A DNA stretch of 7,092 nucleotides, from positions 1 to 7,092 of the forward strand of contig JABUTQ010000165.1 in NCBI GenBank assembly GCA_021443605.1. The letters are read 5' to 3'. The translations under genes were made by a program, and so were the position numbers. Shown one piece after another: positions 1-5,822 of the stretch. This DNA is from Bacteroidales bacterium (lineage in GTDB: Bacteria; Bacteroidota; Bacteroidia; Bacteroidales; UBA932). Positions within the stretch are counted from its first letter, which is position 1, and each line of letters begins with the position of its first letter. The notes beneath the pieces were generated by a model. It made no database searches. It had not been told where the DNA came from and worked only from the letters and a program-made list of their open reading frames with translations.

Positions 1-314
1 TCTATTCTGAAGGATGTAACAATCTGATAAAAAGGGATATGGCTCACATATTATCTTCAATGGACGATTTTTTCGAGGTTTTGAACTGGAAGGTCAATAA
101 AAGGAATGTTGAGCAGGAAATTCTATTCCCTTCAATTGATTCAAACAAGTCAGCGATTATCAATGTCTTGAGAAAGGAGAATGAGTTGAATCCGCACGAG
201 ATTGCAGACCTCACCGGGCTCTCAGCAGAGAGCGTTTCAATAAATCTGATAGAACTCGAAATGGAAAATATCATCACTTCCTCTCCTTCCGGAAGATACT
301 CTTTGAGATTATAG
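1..314 (+). CDS. dprA: DprA/Smf-like DNA-processing protein, C-terminal part (5' end cut by window)
   Basis: The reading frame is open from base 3, the first complete codon, to the TAG at 312-314, giving about 103 residues. It begins YSEGCNNLIKRDMAHIL, which matches the end of the DprA Rossmann domain (pattern S-x-G-x-N-x-LI, then an Ala-rich helix and a 'DDFFEVLNW' segment). The ATG at 39 is therefore internal and not the start. The last ~50 residues, from 'SAIINVLRKENELNPHEIADLTGLS' onward, form a winged-helix (MarR/DprA_WH-like) domain with a helix-turn-helix and a short wing ending in GRYSLRL. Family knowledge: DprA binds single-stranded DNA entering during natural transformation and loads RecA; many non-competent bacteria keep it. 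The Rossmann core lies upstream of the window, so integrity of the gene cannot be judged. The tatD promoter begins 2 bases after its stop, and no hairpin terminator is visible between them. Confidence 0.85.
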   Translation, partial: YSEGCNNLIKRDMAHILSSMDDFFEVLNWKVNKRNVEQEILFPSIDSNKSAIINVLRKENELNPHEIADLTGLSAESVSINLIELEMENIITSSPSGRYSLRL

Positions 315-316
315 CA

Positions 317-346
317 TTGTTCTTATAATTTCTTATTGTATCTTTG
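317..346 (+). promoter_or_regulatory. Bacteroidetes-type sigma-ABfr promoter for tatD-ansA
   Basis: A TTG at 317-319 is followed by 19 bp and then TATCTTTG at 339-346, an exact match to the Bacteroidetes primary-sigma -7 consensus TAnnTTTG with a -33 TTG at the expected distance. Transcription would be expected to start a few bases after 346, so around 350-353. The tatD ATG is at 353, so the mRNA should have little or no 5' leader. The element is seen directly; the start point is inferred. Confidence 0.8.
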
Positions 347-352
347 TAAGAT

Positions 353-1111
353 ATGGTAGACACACATTCTCATATTTACGACGAGGCATATTCAGAAGAT
401 TTTGAAGATGTCGTAGCAAGGGCAAAGGGAGCCGGAGTGGAGCATCTGATTCTGCCAGGTATAGATTCATCCTGCCACTCTGCAATGATGAATTGCGCAG
501 AAAAGCTCGGAGGATACGCCTCCGCTGCCATCGGCCTGCACCCTACGTCAGTTGCCGAGAACTGGCGGGATGAGCTGCAGTTTGTCTTTGACAATATCGG
601 TGATAGGTTTTGCGCAATCGGAGAAATCGGGCTTGACGAATATTGGAGCAAAGATTTTCTCAAGGAACAAATGGAAGTATTTGAGGCACAGCTTAATCTC
701 TCCGCCGAGCTCGACCTTCCCGTAATAATCCATTCCAGGGAGGCGACCGAAGACATCTTTTCAGTGTTGGATGCCGTCAAGAAGCCAATGAAAGGGGTAT
801 TTCACGCATTCTCAGGAAGTTATGAAACTTATTGCAGAATAAAAAAATACGGCGATTTCAAGATAGGAATCGGCGGCGTGATAACATATAAAAACTCTCA
901 TACCGCATCATTTCTCAACAAAGTTCCCCTATCGGACATCCTGCTCGAAACGGATGCCCCCTGGCTTACACCTGTCCCTTTCAGAGGAAAACGCAACGAA
1001 AGCTCATACATTAAATATATCGCAGAGAAAGTGGCAGAACTGATGAATCTCCCATTTGAAGAGATTGACAGAGCAACCACGGAAAATGCAAAATCAATGT
1101 TCAAATTATGA
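353..1111 (+). CDS. tatD: TatD family metal-dependent hydrolase (putative 3'-5' DNase)
   Basis: This 252-residue protein has the usual TatD length and all the metal-site motifs of the amidohydrolase-fold TatD family. These are DTHSH at residues 3-7 (His5, His7), AIGEIGLDEYW near 89-99 with the bridging Glu, VIIHSREA near 125-132, GVFHAFSGS near 149-157, and LLETDAPWLTP near 198-208 with the catalytic Asp. The start is fixed because the first His-x-His motif lies immediately after Met1, so no later start is possible. Family knowledge: TatD enzymes are cytoplasmic, divalent-metal-dependent nucleases proposed to act in DNA repair or turnover; the in vivo substrate of any given member is often unproven. 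The gene has its own promoter (317-346) and its stop overlaps the ansA start in an ATGA (1108-1111), so the two are probably translationally coupled. YcfH/YabD-type paralogues share the same motifs, so only the family is certain. Confidence 0.93.
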   Translation: MVDTHSHIYDEAYSEDFEDVVARAKGAGVEHLILPGIDSSCHSAMMNCAEKLGGYASAAIGLHPTSVAENWRDELQFVFDNIGDRFCAIGEIGLDEYWSKDFLKEQMEVFEAQLNLSAELDLPVIIHSREATEDIFSVLDAVKKPMKGVFHAFSGSYETYCRIKKYGDFKIGIGGVITYKNSHTASFLNKVPLSDILLETDAPWLTPVPFRGKRNESSYIKYIAEKVAELMNLPFEEIDRATTENAKSMFKL

Positions 1112-2145
1112 AACCTTCAATACTGATTATATATACGGGAGGTACCATCGGGATGAAGCAAGACCCCGAGACTTTGGCACTTGTCCCCTTCAACTTTGAA
1201 AACATATTGGACGAAGTCCCTGAATTGAAGAAATTCGGATATAGGCTCGACACCTATTCGTTTGACCCTGTGATAGATTCGTCTGATATGCACCCTTCGT
1301 TCTGGATTGACCTGGCAAATCTCATAAATAAACAATATGACAATTATGACGGATTTGTAGTGCTCCACGGCACGGACACAATGGCATTCTCGGCATCAGC
1401 ATTGAGTTTTATGTTGAAAAATCTTGAGAAGCCGGTGGTGTTTACGGGTAGCCAACTTCCTATCGGAATGTTGCGGACGGACGGGAAAGAGAACTTCATT
1501 TCATCTATTGAAATTGCTGCAGCACGACGTCCGGATGGACACCCTTTTGTACCAGAAGTGTGCGTATTCTTTGATTCACAATTATTTAGAGGGAATAGAT
1601 GCATCAAGATCAATGCAGAGAACTTCACGGCATTCGAGAGCCCGAACTACCCAGCCCTGGCTCAAGCCGGAATCCATATAAAATTCAACGAATCGGTAAT
1701 CCACTACCCGGAACACTGGGGACGCAAGCTGAAAATTCATACGGAAATCGACACGAATGTAGCCATTCTGAAACTTTTTCCCGGAATCACCCCCCAATAC
1801 ATTGATGCGGTTCTCAACACCGACGGGGTACGGGCAGTAATTCTTGAAACTTTCGGTGCGGGAAATGCCCCGATGTCCGAAATGTTTCTTTCAAGGGTAA
1901 AAAAATGTGTAGACAGGGGTGTAGTAGTGGTCAATGTCACCCAGTGCGCGATGGGGAGCGTGGATATGTCTGCATACGCCAACGGTGTGGCACTCAAGAA
2001 TATAGGTGTCATCAGCGGGTATGACATAACCACCGAATCCGCCCTTGTCAAACTGTTCTGTTTTTTGGGCTGTTACAACGATATCGAAACGATAAAAAAC
2101 AGAATAATGACCAATATTCGGGGAGAATTTTCAAAAAATGATTAG
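1108..2145 (+). CDS. ansA: Type I (cytoplasmic) L-asparaginase
   Basis: This 345-residue protein aligns end to end with E. coli AnsA (338 aa, recalled from memory). It hydrolyses L-asparagine to aspartate and ammonia. The first catalytic motif is YTGGTIGM (nucleophile Thr13). The second is VVLHGTDTMAF (Thr89, Asp90). Ser58 lies in DSSD (57-60), and Lys167 in RGNRCIK (161-167) matches Lys163 of AnsA. TGSQLPIG (113-120), FGAGNAP and VTQC (277-280) are also conserved. There is no signal peptide, in keeping with the cytoplasmic type I enzyme rather than periplasmic AnsB. Two residues that contact allosteric asparagine in E. coli AnsA, Thr162 and Arg240, are replaced by Ile166 and Glu247, while the third, Cys273, is kept as Cys280. 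This suggests a non-allosteric enzyme (inference). The ATG overlaps the tatD stop; no separate promoter is seen. Confidence 0.93.
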   Translation: MKPSILIIYTGGTIGMKQDPETLALVPFNFENILDEVPELKKFGYRLDTYSFDPVIDSSDMHPSFWIDLANLINKQYDNYDGFVVLHGTDTMAFSASALSFMLKNLEKPVVFTGSQLPIGMLRTDGKENFISSIEIAAARRPDGHPFVPEVCVFFDSQLFRGNRCIKINAENFTAFESPNYPALAQAGIHIKFNESVIHYPEHWGRKLKIHTEIDTNVAILKLFPGITPQYIDAVLNTDGVRAVILETFGAGNAPMSEMFLSRVKKCVDRGVVVVNVTQCAMGSVDMSAYANGVALKNIGVISGYDITTESALVKLFCFLGCYNDIETIKNRIMTNIRGEFSKND

Positions 2146-2245
2146 TTATTTAAATTTTTTTATTAAATTGCACGTTGATTTTTAGACACTCCTAAGCATA
2201 TAAAACTATTTAATACTTTGTTTAATAATTAATTACAAAAAACTT
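2146..2245 (+). promoter_or_regulatory. AT-rich intergenic region, probable promoter region of the exb operon
   Basis: These 100 bases separate ansA from the exb operon and are very AT-rich. The best promoter candidate is TACTTTG at 2214-2220, which resembles the Bacteroidetes -7 element TAnnTTTG but is one base short, and no TTG lies at the usual 19-21 bp upstream. A poly-T run just after the ansA stop (about 2154-2161) lacks a convincing GC stem, so I do not call a terminator. The last 15 bases before the exbB ATG are A-rich without a Shine-Dalgarno sequence, as is common in Bacteroidota. The existence of a promoter here is inferred from the operon break. Confidence 0.35.
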
Positions 2246-3019
2246 ATGAAAAAATTTTTCATGTTTTTGGCAGTTGCCGGTCTTCTGACAATTTCTGCTG
2301 AGTATCAGTTGGCAAGTGCACAGGACGAACCCGTAGCAACTTCTGCGCAAGTTGATTCTTCTAACCCTTTCGACGCTGCAGCTGACGGACAGCCCCTTCA
2401 CCAGGCTTTGAAACAGAAATTCATTGAAGGTGGTGCAGGCTTCATGGCAACAGTTTTGTTGTGCCTCATTTTCGGTCTTGCTATCGCAATCGAAAGAATC
2501 ATCACTTTGAGTCTCTCACAGACCAACACCAAGAAACTTGTTGAAAGTATCGAAGAGTGCCTCAAGAAAAACGACATCGAAGGAGCAAAGGAAGTTTGCC
2601 GCAACACTCGCGGTCCTGTTGCAAGCGTATTCATCCAGGGTCTTATGCGTATGGACCAGGGTATTGAAAACGTTGAAAAAGCAGTCGTTTCTTATGGTTC
2701 AGTTGAAATGGGCAAGCTTGAAAGCGGCCTTTCTTGGATTACCCTCTTCATCGGTATCGCACCTATGTTGGGATTCATGGGAACAGTTATCGGTATGATC
2801 CAGGCATTCGACGCCATCGAAGTTGCCGGTGACATTTCACCTAACCTCGTAGCCGGTGGTATGAAAACAGCGTTGATCACAACCGTAGGTGGTTTGATCG
2901 TAGCTATCATCCTCCAGTTGTTCTACAACTACCTTATCTCTAAAGTTGACACTATCGTTGTTGATATGGAAGATGCTTCCATCACACTTATCGACCTTCT
3001 CGTTAAATATCAAAAATAG
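2246..3019 (+). CDS. exbB: ExbB/TolQ/MotA-family proton channel protein with N-terminal signal peptide
   Basis: This 257-residue protein would be the pentameric channel subunit of an inner-membrane proton-driven motor. Residues 1-25 look like a cleavable signal peptide ending in ASA, followed by a ~35-residue polar periplasmic stretch. Membrane helices lie near 64-83, 163-187 and 206-230, with a cytoplasmic domain between the first two. The family signature APMLGFMGTVIGM (172-184) contains Thr180, matching E. coli ExbB Thr148. KTALITTVGGLIVAI (207-221) contains Thr213, matching Thr181. The Glu of E. coli TM3 (Glu176) is replaced by Thr208. The IEGG segment before helix 1 and AIER after it resemble other Bacteroidales ExbB proteins (recalled). 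It is the first gene of four; the next start is only 6 bases beyond its stop. TolQ is an alternative name, since the families cannot be separated by sequence alone; the paired ExbD genes and the phylum favour ExbB. Confidence 0.88.
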   Translation: MKKFFMFLAVAGLLTISAEYQLASAQDEPVATSAQVDSSNPFDAAADGQPLHQALKQKFIEGGAGFMATVLLCLIFGLAIAIERIITLSLSQTNTKKLVESIEECLKKNDIEGAKEVCRNTRGPVASVFIQGLMRMDQGIENVEKAVVSYGSVEMGKLESGLSWITLFIGIAPMLGFMGTVIGMIQAFDAIEVAGDISPNLVAGGMKTALITTVGGLIVAIILQLFYNYLISKVDTIVVDMEDASITLIDLLVKYQK

Positions 3020-3025
3020 TATAAG

Positions 3026-3445
3026 ATGAAATTGGCTAAATTTTTAAAGTACATACTTCTTGGCCTTTCAGCTATACTTCTTGTTCTTTTCTTTGTAATG
3101 CCTCACAGCAATACAAGCGATCAGATCGTCAACGTATATTTGTATTGGACGTATGTGCTTGTTGCCCTGGCTATCGTAGCGCTTGTGGGCTTCCTCCTCG
3201 CTAAGACTTTCAGCTCAAAGCAGGGGATTGTAAAGTTTGTCATTCTGCTTGTCGGCGTAGTTGTACTTGTAGGCGGTGCTTACGTTCTCGCCCCCGGTAC
3301 ACCTGTTGCAACCAATGCGAAGGACATTACTGATATGACATTCAAGTTGACAGACACAGCCTTGATTCTTACATACATCCTCTTCGGTGGATCTATCGTA
3401 GCCCTTCTTGGCACAACAGTCTTCAACGCAATCAAAAACAGATAA
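3026..3445 (+). CDS. Four-helix membrane protein of unknown function inside the exb operon
   Basis: I do not recognise a named family. The 139 residues are mostly hydrophobic, with four predicted membrane helices near 9-25, 38-60, 69-90 and 111-134, short loops, and Lys residues at the N-terminus, between helices 2 and 3, and at the C-terminus. The even number of helices and the positive ends suggest both termini are cytoplasmic. The second half resembles the first: each half starts with a Lys-aromatic pair and a Leu/Val-rich helix that ends near a Pro (Pro26, Pro90), and the second helix carries TYxLxxxxIVALxG (42-55 and 116-129). It lies 6 bases after exbB and 12 bases before the first exbD, so it is almost certainly co-transcribed and probably an accessory part of the same complex (inference). 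From memory, a small membrane protein at this spot is common in Bacteroidales. The coding potential is supported by tight spacing and coherent hydrophobic composition. Confidence 0.85.
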   Translation: MKLAKFLKYILLGLSAILLVLFFVMPHSNTSDQIVNVYLYWTYVLVALAIVALVGFLLAKTFSSKQGIVKFVILLVGVVVLVGGAYVLAPGTPVATNAKDITDMTFKLTDTALILTYILFGGSIVALLGTTVFNAIKNR

Positions 3446-3457
3446 AAATTTTCAAAG

Positions 3458-4036
3458 ATGGCATCAAAAAAGACTCCGGAAATTAACGGTGGATCAATGG
3501 CGGATATTGCATTCTTGATGTTGATATTCTTCTTGATGGTTACCACTATGGACCAGGAGAAAGGTCTTGCAAGACGTCTCCCTCCTCTCCCCAGTGAAGA
3601 TCAGAAGGTCGATGACACAAAGATTAATCGTCGTAATATCATCATTGTGAAAATCAATTCTAACGACCGCCTTTTCGCCGGTAACGAACCTATGGATGTC
3701 AGCCTGCTGAAAGATAAAATCAAAGAATTCCTTACAAACCCCACAGAAGACCCGAACCTTCCCGAAAAGGAAGTCAAGTTCATCGAAGGGTTTGGCAATT
3801 ATCCTGTCACAAAAGGTGTTATCTCGCTCCAGAACGACCGTGGTACAACCTACAGCAAATACATTGAGGTTCAGAACGAGCTTGTGAAAGCAATCAACGA
3901 GATTCGTGATGATTTCTCTATGCAAAACTTCGGCAAGAAATATATAAACCTTGACGAAGACAAGCAGAAGATTGTACGCGATTGTATCCCTCAGCAGATT
4001 TCCGAGGCAGAACCTAAGGACGTTAATAAGAAATAG
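3458..4036 (+). CDS. exbD: ExbD/TolR-family stator protein, first copy (long form)
   Basis: This 192-residue protein has the single-helix ExbD layout: a short cytoplasmic N-terminus, a membrane helix at about 15-31 (ADIAFLMLIFFLMVTT), and a periplasmic domain. Asp16 at the start of the helix matches E. coli ExbD Asp25, the residue that carries protons through the ExbB channel. It is about 50 residues longer than E. coli ExbD (141 aa); the extra length includes an insertion around residues 85-125 and a charged C-terminal tail (about 165-192). It differs strongly from the second copy outside the helix. It starts 12 bases after the four-helix gene and ends 11 bases before the second exbD. Seven of its eight arginine codons are CGT or CGC. 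TolR is the alternative family name. Confidence 0.9.
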   Translation: MASKKTPEINGGSMADIAFLMLIFFLMVTTMDQEKGLARRLPPLPSEDQKVDDTKINRRNIIIVKINSNDRLFAGNEPMDVSLLKDKIKEFLTNPTEDPNLPEKEVKFIEGFGNYPVTKGVISLQNDRGTTYSKYIEVQNELVKAINEIRDDFSMQNFGKKYINLDEDKQKIVRDCIPQQISEAEPKDVNKK

Positions 4037-4040
4037 GAGA
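4035..4040 (+). promoter_or_regulatory. Shine-Dalgarno-like site for the second exbD
   Basis: AGGAGA at 4035-4040 sits 7 bases before the ATG at 4048 and overlaps the TAG stop of the first exbD (4034-4036). Most other starts in this window have no such sequence, which is normal for Bacteroidota, so this one stands out and may help match the output of the second exbD to that of the first. Confidence 0.5.
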
Positions 4041-4047
4041 TATCAGT

Positions 4048-4509
4048 ATGGCTAAATTCAAAAAAGATGGTAAAAAAGAGGTTCCTGCATTGAACACTGC
4101 ATCCCTTCCAGATATCGTGTTCATGATCTTGATGTTCTTCATGGTTTCGACCAGTATGCGTCAAACCGACCGTCTTGTTGCTGTCACACCTCCTCAGGCA
4201 TCTGAAATAGTTAAATTGGACCGCAAGGACCTTGCTTCATACATTTATGTAGGCACCCCGCTCCCTCAGTATCAGTCACAATATGGTACCGACAGCCGTA
4301 TCCAGCTTAACGACTCTTTCAGAACTATCGACGAAATCCGCGACTTTATCGCCGCAGAGCGTGATAACCTCAGCGAGGCTGACCGCCCAAGCATGCAAGT
4401 TTCTATCAAAGCTGACCAGAACACCCGTATGGGTATCATCACGGAAATCAAACAAGAGCTCCGTCGTTGTTCAGCCCTTAGAATCATGTATGGTGCAAGA
4501 GAAAAATAG
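4048..4509 (+). CDS. exbD: ExbD/TolR-family stator protein, second copy (short form)
   Basis: This 153-residue protein has a Lys-rich cytoplasmic N-terminus (1-11), one membrane helix at about 21-37 (PDIVFMILMFFMVSTS) and a periplasmic domain of about 115 residues, close to the usual ExbD length. Asp22 is the conserved intramembrane proton carrier. The C-terminal part, with a predicted strand VSIKADQNTRMG (118-129) followed by a helix (IITEIKQELRR), resembles the ExbD/TolR periplasmic fold. It shares little with the first ExbD copy beyond the helix region, so the two are old paralogues and not a recent tandem duplication. It has an AGGAGA ribosome site and is followed by a strong terminator, so it is the last gene of the operon. 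No tonB follows. Confidence 0.9.
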   Translation: MAKFKKDGKKEVPALNTASLPDIVFMILMFFMVSTSMRQTDRLVAVTPPQASEIVKLDRKDLASYIYVGTPLPQYQSQYGTDSRIQLNDSFRTIDEIRDFIAAERDNLSEADRPSMQVSIKADQNTRMGIITEIKQELRRCSALRIMYGAREK

Positions 4510-4533
4510 CATCAAATTATACACTTAATAAAG

Positions 4534-4566
4534 AAAGGGGGAGGCTCTTGTCGTCCCCCTTTTTTT
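4534..4566 (+). terminator. Intrinsic terminator of the exb operon
   Basis: AAAGGGGGA at 4534-4542 pairs perfectly over 9 bp with TCCCCCTTT at 4554-4562 across an 11-base loop, and a run of seven T (4560-4566) follows. It lies 25 bases after the last exbD stop. This is a classic rho-independent terminator. It ends only 20 bases before the phosphatase ATG, so either it is leaky or the next gene has a promoter overlapping it. Confidence 0.92.
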
Positions 4567-4586
4567 ACAATATATCAAAAATCAGT

Positions 4587-5816
4587 ATGAAAAAAACTAT
4601 CTACACAATAATTGCTTTAGTACTCATTTCACTCACCACAGCCTGCAACTCAAGCAATGAGAAGAAGGCAAAATACGTTTTTTATTTTATCGGCGATGGT
4701 ATGGGCTTTACACACGTAGCATTGGCTGAAGCTTATAAATCTCTTACTGAAGATGGAACGCAAGTTGGCAGCAAAGGATTGACTTTCACCTCATTCCCTG
4801 TCCTTGGTATGGCAACTACATATTCTGCCAATATGCCTATCACCTGCTCTTCTGCAGCCGGTACTGCCCTTTCAACCGGTTTCAAGACAAACAACGGAAT
4901 GCTCGGCGTTGCCCCCGACTCAAGCGCATTGGAAAGCATTTCATACAAATTTCACAAAGCCGGCAAAAAGGTCGGAATTATGACCAGCGTTACAATAGAC
5001 CACGCAACACCCGGAGCATTCTATGCTCACTCCGCTTCACGCAACGATTATTACAGCATCGCCTGCGAACTTGGCAAGACTGGTTTTGAATTTTTCGGCG
5101 GCGGAAGTTTCTATACTCCTATACCTAATGGCGATTCAAGCAAATCCGCATATATACTCACAGAAAATGACGGATATACTTTTGCATACGGTCTCGACCA
5201 GTTCAATGAAAAGAAGGGAACTACAGACAAAATCATATTGATGCAGAGAGAGGGAAGATCGGGTAATCTCCCATACTCTTTTTCTCGTAAAGATAACGAC
5301 CTGACACTTAGACAAGTTGTATCGGCTGCTGTGGAATTTCTTGATAATAAGGATGGTTTCTTCATTATGGCTGAAGGCGGTATGATTGACTGGGCAGCCC
5401 ACGCCAATGATGCGGCAAACACAATTTTTGAAGTCTTGGATATGGATTCTGCAATTGAAGTTGCTTACGAATTTTACAAAAAACATCCGGAAGAGACATT
5501 GATTGTTGTAGCAGCAGACCACGAGACAGGCGGTGTTACCCTTGGCCGAGGCAAAGGATACACTTTTGATCTTTCGGTAATCAGAGATCAGGCCAAGAAA
5601 GTCCACGACTTGAACGTCGATAACTATATGAGTGACGAAAATCTGTCTGTCAATGAAGTCAGCGAAGCTGCAAATATCGGCTGGACAACCACATCTCACA
5701 CCGGCGGTGCCATCCCTGTATTCTCTATCGGAGCAGGAAGTGAAAAATTTGCAGGAAGGATGAACAATACCGATATTCCTCGCCGTATCTGTGAAGCTGC
5801 CGGGGTACAGTTCTAA
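4587..5816 (+). CDS. Alkaline phosphatase family lipoprotein
   Basis: Starting at the ATG at 4587 the protein has 409 residues. It opens with a lipoprotein-type signal peptide (MKK, hydrophobic core, LTTAC with Cys20 as the lipid site; the box is slightly atypical with Thr at -3). The alkaline phosphatase core is complete: YFIGDGMG (Asp37, metal), ITCSSAAGTALSTG (85-98, nucleophile Ser88), DHATPGAFYAH (138-148, His139 and Thr141), Arg152, MAEGGMIDWAAH (261-272: Glu263, Asp268, His272), ADHETGG (Asp311, His312) and SHTGG (His371). It should hydrolyse phosphomonoesters outside the cytoplasm and release phosphate. The residue before the nucleophile, Asp101 in E. coli PhoA, is Cys87 here. An upstream TTG in the same frame (4548) falls inside the terminator and would put a polar stretch before the signal peptide, so it is rejected. 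No clear own promoter is visible. The next gene starts 6 bases after its stop. Confidence 0.92.
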   Translation: MKKTIYTIIALVLISLTTACNSSNEKKAKYVFYFIGDGMGFTHVALAEAYKSLTEDGTQVGSKGLTFTSFPVLGMATTYSANMPITCSSAAGTALSTGFKTNNGMLGVAPDSSALESISYKFHKAGKKVGIMTSVTIDHATPGAFYAHSASRNDYYSIACELGKTGFEFFGGGSFYTPIPNGDSSKSAYILTENDGYTFAYGLDQFNEKKGTTDKIILMQREGRSGNLPYSFSRKDNDLTLRQVVSAAVEFLDNKDGFFIMAEGGMIDWAAHANDAANTIFEVLDMDSAIEVAYEFYKKHPEETLIVVAADHETGGVTLGRGKGYTFDLSVIRDQAKKVHDLNVDNYMSDENLSVNEVSEAANIGWTTTSHTGGAIPVFSIGAGSEKFAGRMNNTDIPRRICEAAGVQF

Positions 5817-5822
5817 TCTGAA

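Noticed and set aside
39..314. A separate small gene starting at the ATG at 39
   Set aside because: The frame is open to the left edge and the upstream residues (SEGCNNLIKRD) are a DprA motif, so the ATG is an internal Met of a truncated gene.
2148..2165. Possible terminator after ansA
   Set aside because: There is a T-rich run but no GC-containing stem; AT-only pairing in such AT-rich DNA is expected by chance.
2182..2196. Short inverted repeat TTAG...CTAA as an operator before exbB
   Set aside because: Only four base pairs match in AT-rich sequence, which is not distinguishable from chance.
3494..3925. 143-codon open frame on the - strand
   Set aside because: It is antisense to the first exbD, has no promoter or recognisable domain, and is best explained by codon composition of the real gene.
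4548..4586. TTG at 4548 as the start of the alkaline phosphatase
   Set aside because: It lies in the terminator loop, and the added residues would block a normal lipoprotein signal peptide that begins exactly at the ATG at 4587.
5136..5699. 187-codon open frame on the - strand
   Set aside because: It lies wholly antisense to the phosphatase, whose catalytic motifs fill the region, and its Cys/Phe-rich translation resembles no protein family I know.
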